A DNA stretch of 64,000 nt. It comes from Streptomyces fumigatiscleroticus (GTDB lineage: Bacteria > Actinomycetota > Actinomycetes > Streptomycetales > Streptomycetaceae). Below the pieces are notes generated by a model. That model worked only from the letters and a program-made list of their open reading frames with translations, had not been told where the DNA came from and searched no databases. Below, piece by piece: positions 51,204 to 59,572 of this stretch (position 1 is the stretch's first letter; every line of letters starts with the position of its first letter). The stretch lies in contig NZ_BMQF01000008.1 of the NCBI RefSeq assembly GCF_014647975.1, positions 62,001 through 126,000 of the forward strand. Direction: 5' to 3'. The position numbers and the translations under genes were made by a program.

Positions 51204-52166
51204 ATGACCACATCGACCGCATCGACCGTGACCGCCCCGGCGTCCGCCAGGGGCCCCGCCACGGCCACCGCGCCCGACCCGGCCCGGCAGCGCCGCCGTC
51301 GGCGGCTCGCCCAGTGGGGGTTCGTCGCCCCCGCCGTCGTCTTCATGCTGCTGTTCTTCGGCTACCCGCTCGTCCGCAACGTCGTGATGAGCTTCCAGCA
51401 CTACACGCCGAAGACGTTCTTCACCGGTGAGTCGCCCTTCAACGGAGGCGACAACTGGTCCAAGGTCTTCCGGGACGCCCTGTTCGGCAAGGCGCTCTGG
51501 CACACCCTGGTGTTCACCGCGGGATCGCTGCTCGGCCAGTTCTGCATCGGCCTGGCGCTGGCGGTGTTCTTCAACCGCCGGTTCCCGCTGGGCGGAGTGC
51601 TGCGGTCACTGATCCTGCTGCCCTGGCTGGTGCCCATGGTGGTGTCCGGCATCGTCTGGCGCCGCATCCTCGACCAGGACACGGGCGTGCTCAACTCGTT
51701 CCTGGACACGATCGGCCTCGGCGGTCACACTCCATGGTTGACCAGTCCGGACATGGCGCTGCTCTCCGTCATCCTGGTCAACATATGGATCGGCATACCG
51801 TTCAACATGGTCATCCTGTACGGCGGTCTCCAGGAGATACCCAAGGAGCTGTACGAGGCCGCCTCCCTGGACGGCGCCTCGGGGTGGCGGACCTTCCGCT
51901 CCATCACCCTGCCGATGCTCAAGCCGGTGATCACGGTGGTGCTCGTGCTGGGCTTCATGTCGACGGTCAAGATCCTCGACCTGATCCTCGCCCTCACCGA
52001 CGGCGGTCCCGCCGACTCCACCCAGACGCTGGGCACGCTCACCTACCAGAACTCCTTCGTGCAGCTGGACTTCGGAGCGGGCGCCGTCGTCGGCAACGTA
52101 CTCATCCTGATCTCCGCGGTGTTCGCGGTGTTCTACCTGCGGGCCAACCGCACCGAGGGGAAGTGA
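51204..52166 (+). CDS. ABC sugar transporter permease (MalF/UgpA type)
   Basis: A 320-residue permease with six helices and the EAA loop ELYEAASLDGASGWRTFRSI contacting the ATPase. The start at ATG 51204 is preferred over TTG 51195 because GAGG at 51191-51194 is then correctly spaced. It begins 11 bases after the binding-protein stop. Confidence 0.92.
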   Translation: MTTSTASTVTAPASARGPATATAPDPARQRRRRRLAQWGFVAPAVVFMLLFFGYPLVRNVVMSFQHYTPKTFFTGESPFNGGDNWSKVFRDALFGKALWHTLVFTAGSLLGQFCIGLALAVFFNRRFPLGGVLRSLILLPWLVPMVVSGIVWRRILDQDTGVLNSFLDTIGLGGHTPWLTSPDMALLSVILVNIWIGIPFNMVILYGGLQEIPKELYEAASLDGASGWRTFRSITLPMLKPVITVVLVLGFMSTVKILDLILALTDGGPADSTQTLGTLTYQNSFVQLDFGAGAVVGNVLILISAVFAVFYLRANRTEGK

Positions 52167-52170
52167 CGTC

Positions 52171-53067
52171 ATGGCCTCTCCCACCTCTCCCACCTCTCCC
52201 ACCTCTCCCGCGTCCGCGCGGACGTCCGCCGGTCACCCGTCCACCGGCCGCAGGGCGACGGGGTCCAGGCGCGGCTGGGGCTCCACCGTCGCCGGCGTGG
52301 TCATCCTGTGCGTGATGCTCTTCCCGCTGTACTGGATGCTCAACACCGCGCTCCAGCCCGAGTCCGGCCTGCTCAAGGTCGACCCGGTGCCGGGCAGCCT
52401 CGATCTGTCCGGCTTCTCCAAGGCGATCAGCGACCAGGGCGGGCACCTGCTGACCTCGCTGGCCGTCTCGCTCGGCGCGGTCGTCATCTGCCTCGCGATC
52501 GCGGCCCCGGCGGCCTACGGGCTGGCGCGGTTCGGGCTGCGCGGCTCGAAGACCATCGTCTTCGGCACCCTGATCACCCAGATGGTGCCGGGCATCGTCA
52601 TCGCCAACGCGCTGTACAACTCCTATGTCGACCTGGGCCTGGTCAACTCCTACTTCGGCCTGATGCTGGCGGACGCCTCGCTCGGCATCCCCTTCTCCAT
52701 CGTGCTGATGCGCTCCTTCATGGTGTCGATCCCCGGCGAGGTGATCGAGGCCGCGCAGATGGACGGCGCCGGGCCGGTGCGGACGTTCGTCACGGTGGTG
52801 CTGCCCATGAGCCGCAACTCGCTGATCACCTCCGGGCTGTTCGCGTTCCTGTTCTCCTGGAGCGACTTCATGTTCGCGCTCACCCTGAACACCACCGACG
52901 ACGTCAAGCCGGTCACGCTGGGCATCTACCAGTACATCGGCGCGCACGTCGGCGACTGGGGGTCGGTGATGGCCGCGTCCGTGCTCTCCGCGATCCCCGC
53001 GGCGATCCTCCTCGTCCTCGCCCAGAAGTACATCGCCGCCGGCATCACCGGCGGTTCCGTCAAGTGA
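52171..53067 (+). CDS. ABC sugar transporter permease (MalG/UgpE type)
   Basis: A 298-residue permease partner with six helices and EAA loop EVIEAAQMDGAGPVRTFVTV. Its N-terminus carries a low-complexity SPTSPTSPTSP stretch encoded by a CTCTCCCAC 9-nt repeat. It begins four bases after the upstream gene's stop. Confidence 0.92.
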   Translation: MASPTSPTSPTSPASARTSAGHPSTGRRATGSRRGWGSTVAGVVILCVMLFPLYWMLNTALQPESGLLKVDPVPGSLDLSGFSKAISDQGGHLLTSLAVSLGAVVICLAIAAPAAYGLARFGLRGSKTIVFGTLITQMVPGIVIANALYNSYVDLGLVNSYFGLMLADASLGIPFSIVLMRSFMVSIPGEVIEAAQMDGAGPVRTFVTVVLPMSRNSLITSGLFAFLFSWSDFMFALTLNTTDDVKPVTLGIYQYIGAHVGDWGSVMAASVLSAIPAAILLVLAQKYIAAGITGGSVK

Positions 53068-53099
53068 CCACCATGACACCGGAGATCAGGGACGACCGC

Positions 53100-54479
53100 A
53101 TGACCGACTTCCCCTCCTTCCCGCCCGGCTTCGTCTTCGGCGCCGCCACCGCCTCGTACCAGATCGAGGGCGCGGTGCGCGAGGACGGCCGCTCCCCGTC
53201 GATCTGGGACACCTACAGCCACACCCCCGGCCTGACGGCGAACGGCGACACCGGCGACGTGGCCTGCGACCACTACCACCGCTACCCCGAGGACGTGGCG
53301 CTCCTGCGCGACCTGGGCGTGGACTCCTACCGCTTCTCGATCGCCTGGCCGCGGATCGTCCCGGACGGTTCGGGCCCGGTCAACGCCAAGGGGCTGGACT
53401 TCTACTCCCGGCTCGTGGACGAGCTGCTCGCGGCGGGCATCGAGCCGGCCGCCACCCTCTACCACTGGGACCTGCCGCAAGCCCTCGAAGACAGGGGCGG
53501 CTGGCGGGTGCGCGAGACGGCGGAGCGGTTCGCCGAGTACACGGCCGTCGTCGCCGAACACCTCGGCGACCGGGTGCCGCGCTGGATCACCCTCAACGAA
53601 CCGTGGTGCAGCGCCTTCCTCGGCTACTCCATCGGCCGGCACGCGCCCGGCGCCAGGGAGGGCCGCGGGGCGCTGGCCGCCGCCCACCACCTGCTGGTCG
53701 GCCACGGCCTGGCGGTCAAGGCGCTGCGGGCGGCCGGAGTGCGCGAGGCCGGCATCACGCTCAACCTGGACCGCAACCTGCCGGCCACCGGCTCGCCCGC
53801 CGACCTGGCGGCCGTGGTCCGCGCGGACACCCAGCACAACCTGGTGTGGACCGAACCGATCCTCGCGGGCCGCTACCCGGCCACGGAGGAGGAGACCTGG
53901 GGCGAGCTGATCACCGGGGCGGACTTCCGCCGGGACGGCGACCTGGAGCTGATCTCCCAGCCGCTGGACTTTCTCGGCATCAACTACTACCGCCCGATCG
54001 TGGTCGCCGACGCTCCGCACCGCGAGGCCGACCCGGCGCGGCGGGTGGCCACGGACAACCGCTACGAGGAGGTGACGCTCCCGGGCGTACGGCACACCGA
54101 GATGAACTGGCCGGTGGTCCCCGAGTCCTTCACCGACCTGCTGGTCGAGCTGAAGAAGCGGTACGGCGACGCGCTGCCGCCCGTCCACATCACGGAGAAC
54201 GGCTCCGCCGAGGACGACACGGTCTCCGCCGACGGCGCGGTGCACGACACCGACCGGGTCGCCTACCTGCGCGACCACCTCACCGCGCTGAGGGCCGCGA
54301 TGGACGCGGGCGTGGACGTACGCGGGTACTACGTGTGGTCGCTGCTGGACAACTTCGAGTGGGCCTTCGGCTACGACAAGCGCTTCGGCATCGTCCGGGT
54401 CGACTACGACACCCAGAAGCGCACCCCGAAGGACAGCTACCGCTGGTACCGGGACATGATCGCCGCGCACCGCGGCTGA
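53100..54479 (+). CDS. GH1 beta-glucosidase
   Basis: A 459-residue cytoplasmic beta-glycosidase. N-terminus FPPGFVFGAATASYQIEGAV, acid/base Glu 167 in WITLNEPWC, nucleophile Glu 366 in VHITENGSA, and VWSLLDNFEWAFGYDKRFGI near the end. It would hydrolyse imported beta-glucosides or de-xylosylated cello-oligosaccharides to glucose. ATG 53100 is chosen because AGGGA is well spaced before it; in-frame ATG 53073 would add nine residues. Last gene of the importer operon, closed by a strong hairpin. Confidence 0.94.
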   Translation: MTDFPSFPPGFVFGAATASYQIEGAVREDGRSPSIWDTYSHTPGLTANGDTGDVACDHYHRYPEDVALLRDLGVDSYRFSIAWPRIVPDGSGPVNAKGLDFYSRLVDELLAAGIEPAATLYHWDLPQALEDRGGWRVRETAERFAEYTAVVAEHLGDRVPRWITLNEPWCSAFLGYSIGRHAPGAREGRGALAAAHHLLVGHGLAVKALRAAGVREAGITLNLDRNLPATGSPADLAAVVRADTQHNLVWTEPILAGRYPATEEETWGELITGADFRRDGDLELISQPLDFLGINYYRPIVVADAPHREADPARRVATDNRYEEVTLPGVRHTEMNWPVVPESFTDLLVELKKRYGDALPPVHITENGSAEDDTVSADGAVHDTDRVAYLRDHLTALRAAMDAGVDVRGYYVWSLLDNFEWAFGYDKRFGIVRVDYDTQKRTPKDSYRWYRDMIAAHRG

Positions 54480-54482
54480 GCC

Positions 54483-54513
54483 GAGGCGGGGGCCGCCGAG
54501 CGGCCCCCGCCTC
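54483..54513. terminator. bidirectional hairpin between beta-glucosidase and ROK gene
   Basis: GAGGCGGGGGCCGC (54483-54496) and GCGGCCCCCGCCTC (54500-54513) form a perfect 14-bp stem with a CGA loop. It touches the stop codons of both convergent genes. Confidence 0.85.
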
Positions 54514-55753
54514 ACCCGCGCTCCCGCTCCGCGTACGCCGCCGGATCCTCCAGCACCTCCCGTACGATCACGGCGGCCGCTCCCCGCGCCGCGTCCCCCA
54601 GCGAGGAGGCGGCCCGCAGCCGCTTCCCGCCCTCGGTCCACAGACCCGACACCACGCGCCGCGCCAGTTCCCGCTCGACGGCGGGCGCCAGCCAGTCCAT
54701 CAGCTCCCGGTAGGCGCCGCCGAGCACGACCGCGTCGGGGTCGAAGAGGTTGACCGCCCCGGACACCACGACCCCCAGCTGCCGCCCGGCCGCCTCGATC
54801 GCCGCCAGCGCGAGCGGCTCGCCCCGCCGGGCGCGGCGTGCGAGTTCGGCGACACCCGGTACGCCCGCGTCCGCCCCGATGCCCGCGGCCCGCAGCAGCG
54901 CGGCCTGTCCCGCGTACTGCTCCAGACAGCCACGGGCACCGCAGCGGCACGGCGGGCCGTGGGAATCGACCACCACGTGCCCGATCTCACCGGCGAAGCC
55001 GTGCGCACCGCGCAACAGCTCCCCCTTGAACACCAGGGCACCGCCGACGCCGATCTCACCGGTGAGGTACAGGAAGCTGCGCACACCCTCGGTGCCGGCG
55101 CCGTACCACAGCTCCGCGAGCGCGGCGGCGTTGGCCTCGTTGTCGGAACTGACCGGCAGCGCGCGGTGGGCGGGACGCAGCGCCAGCAACGCCCGCGCGA
55201 AGAGGCCCTCGACGGCGACCCGCTGCCAGCCGAGGTTGGGGGCCTGGCGCACACTGCCCCCGGTGACCAGACCGGGCAGCGCGACATGCACGCCGACCGG
55301 CGCGAGATCCTGCTCGGCCGCCGACCCGGCGGCACGGGCGGCCAGCCTCGCCGCGTGGGCCAGCACCTTCGAGGGCGGTACCCCGCGGTTGTCGACGTGT
55401 TCCACCACCCGGACCCGGTCGGTGCCGGCCAGGTCGACGACGCACACGGCGATGTAGTCGATGTTGATCTCGACGCCGAGGCCCGCCGGGCCGGACCGGG
55501 CCACCTTCAGCACGGTGCCGGGCCGTCCCGCCTGGCCACTGCTGGTCTTGCCGCCTTCGGTGACGAATCCGTGCTCCAGCAACTGCTCGACCAGCGAGGA
55601 CACCGCGGCCCGGGTCAGGCCCACATGCGTGGCGATGCCGGCCCTGGTCGCCTCGCCCATGTCGTGCACGGCCCTGAGGACGAGGCTGAGGTTGTGCCGT
55701 CGTACCGTGGCCTTGTCGGCCTTCGGCTCCAGGGGCGTCAGGTGGTTCTTCAT
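54512..55753 (-). CDS. ROK-family repressor of the alpha-xyloside / beta-glucoside locus
   Basis: A 413-residue XylR/NagC-like regulator. HTH: KATVRRHNLSLVLRAVHDMG, ATHVGLTRAAVSSLVEQLLE. ROK domain: LYLTGEIGVGGALVFKGELL, AGEIGHVVVDSHGPPCRCGA with zinc-binding CRCGARGCLEQ. The start is placed at ATG 55753, but the in-frame GTG 55840 has a better ribosome site (AAGGAGG, eight bases upstream) and would add 29 residues. A candidate operator precedes it and recurs at the alpha-xylosidase and importer promoters, suggesting that it represses all three and itself. Confidence 0.9.
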   Translation of the reverse strand: MKNHLTPLEPKADKATVRRHNLSLVLRAVHDMGEATRAGIATHVGLTRAAVSSLVEQLLEHGFVTEGGKTSSGQAGRPGTVLKVARSGPAGLGVEINIDYIAVCVVDLAGTDRVRVVEHVDNRGVPPSKVLAHAARLAARAAGSAAEQDLAPVGVHVALPGLVTGGSVRQAPNLGWQRVAVEGLFARALLALRPAHRALPVSSDNEANAAALAELWYGAGTEGVRSFLYLTGEIGVGGALVFKGELLRGAHGFAGEIGHVVVDSHGPPCRCGARGCLEQYAGQAALLRAAGIGADAGVPGVAELARRARRGEPLALAAIEAAGRQLGVVVSGAVNLFDPDAVVLGGAYRELMDWLAPAVERELARRVVSGLWTEGGKRLRAASSLGDAARGAAAVIVREVLEDPAAYAERERG

Positions 55754-55854
55754 CGTGGTGTCGAGCGTATGCGGCGGCCCTGGGCCGCGGAGTGCGCTGC
55801 GGGGCCGTTCGTAGTCCCCCTTTGCCGCCGTCCGCGGCACGCTCCTGCCCTCCT

Positions 55855-55875
55855 TTTGTTTCACCACTATACAAA
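55855..55875. promoter_or_regulatory. candidate ROK operator, copy 3 (ROK gene promoter)
   Basis: A 21-bp TTTG...CAC...ACAAA site, the most symmetric of the three copies (TTTGT at one end, ACAAA at the other), directly upstream of the ROK gene's likely ribosome site. Consistent with autoregulation. Confidence 0.6.
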
Positions 55876-55935
55876 GCGTGCACACCACGTCCGGTCCGGG
55901 CGCCGGCCACGGCCCGTCCCACCGGAGTGACGGTG

Positions 55936-56163
55936 GTGACGAGGGCGACGGTGCGGTGCCGCTCGACGGCCAGGCTCGCGGCGCGAGGCCGGGGAGTCGC
56001 CGGTCTGCTCATCCGGGAAGCCCTGCGGCTCGCCCGGGAAGCGGGCGCCCGGACGGTCGACCTCACCTCCCGACCGGACCGTGCCGCGGCCAACCGGCTG
56101 TACGAGCGTCTCGGCTTCCGGGCCAGGCAGTCCACGGTCCACCGCTTCCCGATCGACACATAG
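55936..56163 (+). pseudogene. GNAT acetyltransferase, C-terminal fragment
   Basis: About 75 residues. Residues after RGRGVAGLLIREALRLAREA show the GNAT acetyl-CoA loop (degenerate R/Q-x-x-G-x-A) and the end GARTVDLTSRPDRAAANRLY-ERLGF is typical of the C-terminal half. The N-terminal half of the fold is missing and no ribosome site is seen. Confidence 0.65.
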
Positions 56164-56390
56164 GCGAGGTGGCCGGCGCCGGCCCGTCCGGTGTACCGCA
56201 GCGCCGTGACGGCGGGCGCTCGAGGCCCGGGGCGTCCGCGAGGACGGCGGGCGGGGCCTCGCGGACCATCCGCGGCCCTCCGTGGCCATCCGCGGCCGGG
56301 CGCGGGAACGGGTGCTCAGGGCCGGATGGCCAGGGTCGGTGAGGCGATCGCTGCCGCGATCGACCGGTCGCGACCGATTCGGCCAGTCAT

Positions 56391-56510
56391 GTCAGGCCGG
56401 ATCAAGCCGGATCAAGCCGGATCAAGTCGTGTCAGGCCGGATCAAGCCGGATCAAGCCGTGTCAGGCCGGATCAAGCCGGGTCAGGCCGGATCAGGCCGG
56501 GTCAGGCCGT
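56391..56510. repeat. twelve tandem 10-nt units (RTCARGCCGG)
   Basis: Twelve uninterrupted decamers, mostly GTCAGGCCGG or ATCAAGCCGG. The last unit contains the stop codon of the SEC-C gene (minus strand, 56502-56504), so the array forms its 3' untranslated region. The remainder of 56164-56390 holds no gene. Confidence 0.85.
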
Positions 56511-57593
56511 GGCGGGATCGCCGCAGCACTTCTTGTACTTGCGGCCGGATCCGCACCAGCAGGGGCCGTTACGGGGCGGAGGCCACGATTGGGACCGGCC
56601 CCGGGCGGCGAGGTCGGCCGCGTATTCGGCGCGGGCGTCCCCGTCTCGGGGCGAGAGCCCCTCGTTCCGGGTGAACGTCTCGTAGTCGGTCACGCTGCCC
56701 AGGGCGACGCCCAGGTGGACCTCGCCTTCCTCGGACAGGCGTCGCAGCCTCTTCTCGACCCCGCGGACGTGCTCGTGGTGCTCGGTGCCGTAGTCGTCCG
56801 CGAGGTCGGGCCACTTGTCCATGAGCCGGGCGAACTCGGGCTCGGGCCAGAACAGCGCGCAGGTCATGCGGGGGCGGGACAGGGCGGAACGGCGGGCCGC
56901 GATCTCGGCGGTGAGTTCGTCGATCGACGCTCGCAGAGCCTCGGCGTCGCCGCTCTCGGCGGCCCGCAGACGGTCGGGGTCGTGCAGCTCGTCCAGGGTC
57001 CGGTGGCCGCGGAGCAGGGCTGGGCGGTGCTCGTGCAGAGTGTCGGCGAGACGGTCGAGATCGTCGTGCGGCTGACCGAGCCGGCGGCGTACCCGGTGGC
57101 GGCCGATCGCGAGTTCCTCGATCCCGTCGGGATCGGCGGCGTCTTCGACGGCGGTGCGGGTGAGCGGGGTGGCCGGGCCCAACAGGTGGGTGATGCCGGC
57201 GGTGAACCAGTCGGCGGCGTCGTGGAGTTCACCGGCAGTTTCGAACAGCTCGGCGACGACGTTCCAGGCCCCGGCGTCGGTGGGGTGCCGGCGCCGGAGC
57301 CGAGCGGCCGCGTCGCGGGCCTCGCCGATGCGTCCCGCCTCCCACAGAGTGCTGATGCGGTACGCCTCGGTCAGCTCCGGTTCGTCGCAGCCGCCGTCCA
57401 GCAGCTGCTGGTAGACGGCGAGGGCGCGGTCGTACTGTTCGGCGTCCTTCCAGCAGACCGCGGCGTCGAGGAGTATCTCCTCGCGGTCTTCGGGATATTG
57501 ACGGGCCAGGGCTTCCAGCCCCTCCGCCTCCAGGGCGGGGGATCGCTCGACAGGGGCGGCCTTCGGCGGCGCGGGACGGCGCTTGCGGGACAT
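56502..57593 (-). CDS. TPR-like protein with C-terminal SEC-C zinc motif
   Basis: A 363-residue protein. Residues about 20-150 are helical repeats of TPR type (ILLDAAVCWKDAEQYDRALA, VYQQLLDGGCDEPELTEAYR, WNVVAELFETAGELHDAADW). The C-terminus is a SEC-C motif, GPCWCGSGRKYKKCCG, a zinc-binding module first known from SecA. Its role in such proteins is unknown. The preceding 170 residues have no assignable domain. ATG 57593; stop inside the decamer array. Confidence 0.87.
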   Translation of the reverse strand: MSRKRRPAPPKAAPVERSPALEAEGLEALARQYPEDREEILLDAAVCWKDAEQYDRALAVYQQLLDGGCDEPELTEAYRISTLWEAGRIGEARDAAARLRRRHPTDAGAWNVVAELFETAGELHDAADWFTAGITHLLGPATPLTRTAVEDAADPDGIEELAIGRHRVRRRLGQPHDDLDRLADTLHEHRPALLRGHRTLDELHDPDRLRAAESGDAEALRASIDELTAEIAARRSALSRPRMTCALFWPEPEFARLMDKWPDLADDYGTEHHEHVRGVEKRLRRLSEEGEVHLGVALGSVTDYETFTRNEGLSPRDGDARAEYAADLAARGRSQSWPPPRNGPCWCGSGRKYKKCCGDPATA

Positions 57594-57839
57594 ACGGTCA
57601 CCGTATCGCCGCCGAGCGGCGCGGTGTGACGGTGTGCGGCGACCGCCCGGAACGGGTGGGATGACCGCCCTCGTCGCCCCGAACCGCTGTGGCCGGGGTG
57701 GCGCGCGAACCAGGTGGTCAGCCGGCGGCCCGAGCGTCGTCGGGGTGCCCGTCGGCGCCGGGCGGACGGCTCGTGAGGTGGTCCGAGCGGACGTCCGGCA
57801 TCACACGACCAGCCGACGAGGCGCACGACGAGCCGCTCG

Positions 57840-58028
57840 CTACTGCGAAGGATAGATGTCTCCGCTCCGCATGGCGCTTTCCTGTTCGCTCTGGGAGAGC
57901 AGCCTGCGGGCCTTCTCCCGAAGACGCTGCCGTTCCTTCGGGTCGCTGGTCCGCTCCGCGGCGTCCGCCAGTTCCCGGGACTTTCCGCGCATCTGCTGAA
58001 GCCGTTCGCGTGTTTCGTCGTTGCCCAT
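57840..58028 (-). CDS. small DUF6381-type protein (62 aa)
   Basis: MGNDETRERLQQMRGKSREL followed by ADAAERTSDPKERQRLREKA: a highly charged, helical small protein, probably a coiled coil, with the pattern of the short DUF6381 family of Streptomyces. ATG 58028 is preferred over an upstream in-frame start because GAGGA is seven bases before it. Function unknown. Confidence 0.75.
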   Translation of the reverse strand: MGNDETRERLQQMRGKSRELADAAERTSDPKERQRLREKARRLLSQSEQESAMRSGDIYPSQ

Positions 58029-58530
58029 GATCGGTCCTCGCACGAGGGGGAAGTACACGCACCAGCAAATCAGGCCCGCTGGTCTTCGGCACGTCGACGG
58101 CCGTCCTCCGCCGACTCGCCGGGTGCCTGGCTCGCTGCTGCGGGCGGGGGACGCCCGCGCATGGCCGCCTTTCGGCAGGTGTGCGCCGGGACGGCGCTCT
58201 CGGTGCGGGCGACGCGGGTACCGGAGGCGGCGGCGACGGCGCGGACATGGTCAGCGCCACCGCACCGCTGGGCGGGCTTGTCGAGGCCATGCCGAGGACC
58301 GGACCCGGACCCGGACCCGCACACCGACTCCAGGCTCGCGCGCGCTCAGCACCGCCGCGCCGTGCGTGCCGGCGGATCCTTGACGACGACCACGTCGCCG
58401 GGGGGCGTCGATACCGTGCCAAGGAAGCCTTCCGGGCCTCCAGTTGTACGGCTGGCGCTCATATCTGCGAAGATCGCCCCGAAGGCGGCCACCGATCACC
58501 GGGGTCGACCGACGAGAGGACGACAATCTC
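58029..58530. other. intergenic, nothing recognisable
   Basis: About 500 bases between divergent genes. A short GGACCC triplication occurs at 58298-58317. Frames here are of shadow composition. Confidence 0.4.
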
Positions 58531-59445
58531 ATGACGAGCACGCTCACCGTGGCCGTTCTGGGGCCCGGCGGCATCGGCGGTCTGCTGGCCGCCCTGCTGT
58601 CCCGCTCCGGCCACCGCGTCATCTGCCTGGCCCGCGAAGCCACGGCACACACCCTGAGCGGCAGCGGACTCCAGGTCCGCAGCCGTCAGTTCGGCGACTT
58701 CGGGGCCGCCGTGGAGGCGGACACGGAACTGCGCGAGCCGGTCGACGCGTGCCTGATCGCCGTCAAGCACACCACTCTGGACGCCGCGCTCACCCGTGTC
58801 CCGCCCGCGGTCCTCGGCGACGCCCTCGTCGTGCCGCTGCTCAACGGCGTCGAACACCCCGCGTCCCTGCGCGCCCGCTACCGGCCCGACCGCGTGGCCC
58901 CCGGCGTGATCCGCGTGGAGTCCACCCGTCTCGGTCCTGGTGCGACCGGGCCCGTCGTGATCGAGCACGGCAGCGGATTCGTCGAGACCGACCTGACCGC
59001 CGACACGGCCCCCCGTCCGCGCGTCGAAGCTCTGGCGGACGCCCTCTCGGCCACCGGCGCAACGGCTCGCGTGGTGGAGGACGAGACCACGGCCCTCTGG
59101 GCGAAGATGGCCTTCCTCGCCCCCTTCGCGCTGCTCACGACCCGGTACGGCGTCCCGCTCGGGGAGGTCCGCACCCGCCACCGCGAGGAGCTGGAGAGCC
59201 TGGTCGCCGAGACCACCGCGGTCAGCCGTGCCTGCGGCGCCCCCGCCGACCCGGCCCAGGCCCTGGCCCGGTACGACGCCTTCCCGCCCGCCGCCAAGTC
59301 CTCCATGCAGCGCGACGCGGAGGCGGGCCGGCCGCTGGAACTCGACGCCGTCGGCGGCGCGTTGCTGCGTGCGGCGGACCGGCACGGCGTACCCGTGCCG
59401 GTGGCGGCCCGCCTGGTGGAGGAGTTGCGCGCCGCCGGTCACTGA
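58531..59445 (+). CDS. 2-dehydropantoate 2-reductase-like protein (ApbA/PanE family)
   Basis: A 304-residue NADP-dependent reductase: VAVLGPGGIGGLLAALLSRS (Rossmann motif), LIAVKHTTLDAAL (conserved Lys), VVPLLNGVEHPASLRAR (NGxxH-like), and the helical C-terminal domain with PAAKSSMQRDAEAGRPLELD. PanE enzymes make pantoate for coenzyme A; paralogues such as this single gene often have other ketoacid substrates. ATG 58531 after GAGAGGA. Confidence 0.9.
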   Translation: MTSTLTVAVLGPGGIGGLLAALLSRSGHRVICLAREATAHTLSGSGLQVRSRQFGDFGAAVEADTELREPVDACLIAVKHTTLDAALTRVPPAVLGDALVVPLLNGVEHPASLRARYRPDRVAPGVIRVESTRLGPGATGPVVIEHGSGFVETDLTADTAPRPRVEALADALSATGATARVVEDETTALWAKMAFLAPFALLTTRYGVPLGEVRTRHREELESLVAETTAVSRACGAPADPAQALARYDAFPPAAKSSMQRDAEAGRPLELDAVGGALLRAADRHGVPVPVAARLVEELRAAGH

Positions 59446-59572
59446 GGTCGGTACAGGCCCTGCGGGTGTCCGCCCGCCGCCACGGCTGGACGGTAACCCG
59501 CCCGGAGCGCGGGGGCGCCGCCCGAAGCCACCGGCAGCCGCGGTGAGGTCGCCCCGCGAGTGACCTTCCGGC

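Noticed and set aside
52926..54950. 674-residue minus-strand frame opposite the beta-glucosidase
   Set aside because: Antisense shadow. The GH1 catalytic motifs are on the plus strand.
56391..56510. CRISPR array
   Set aside because: Units are contiguous 10-mers without spacers, and no cas gene is near. The same reasoning excludes the arrays at 18582, 35481 and 63241.
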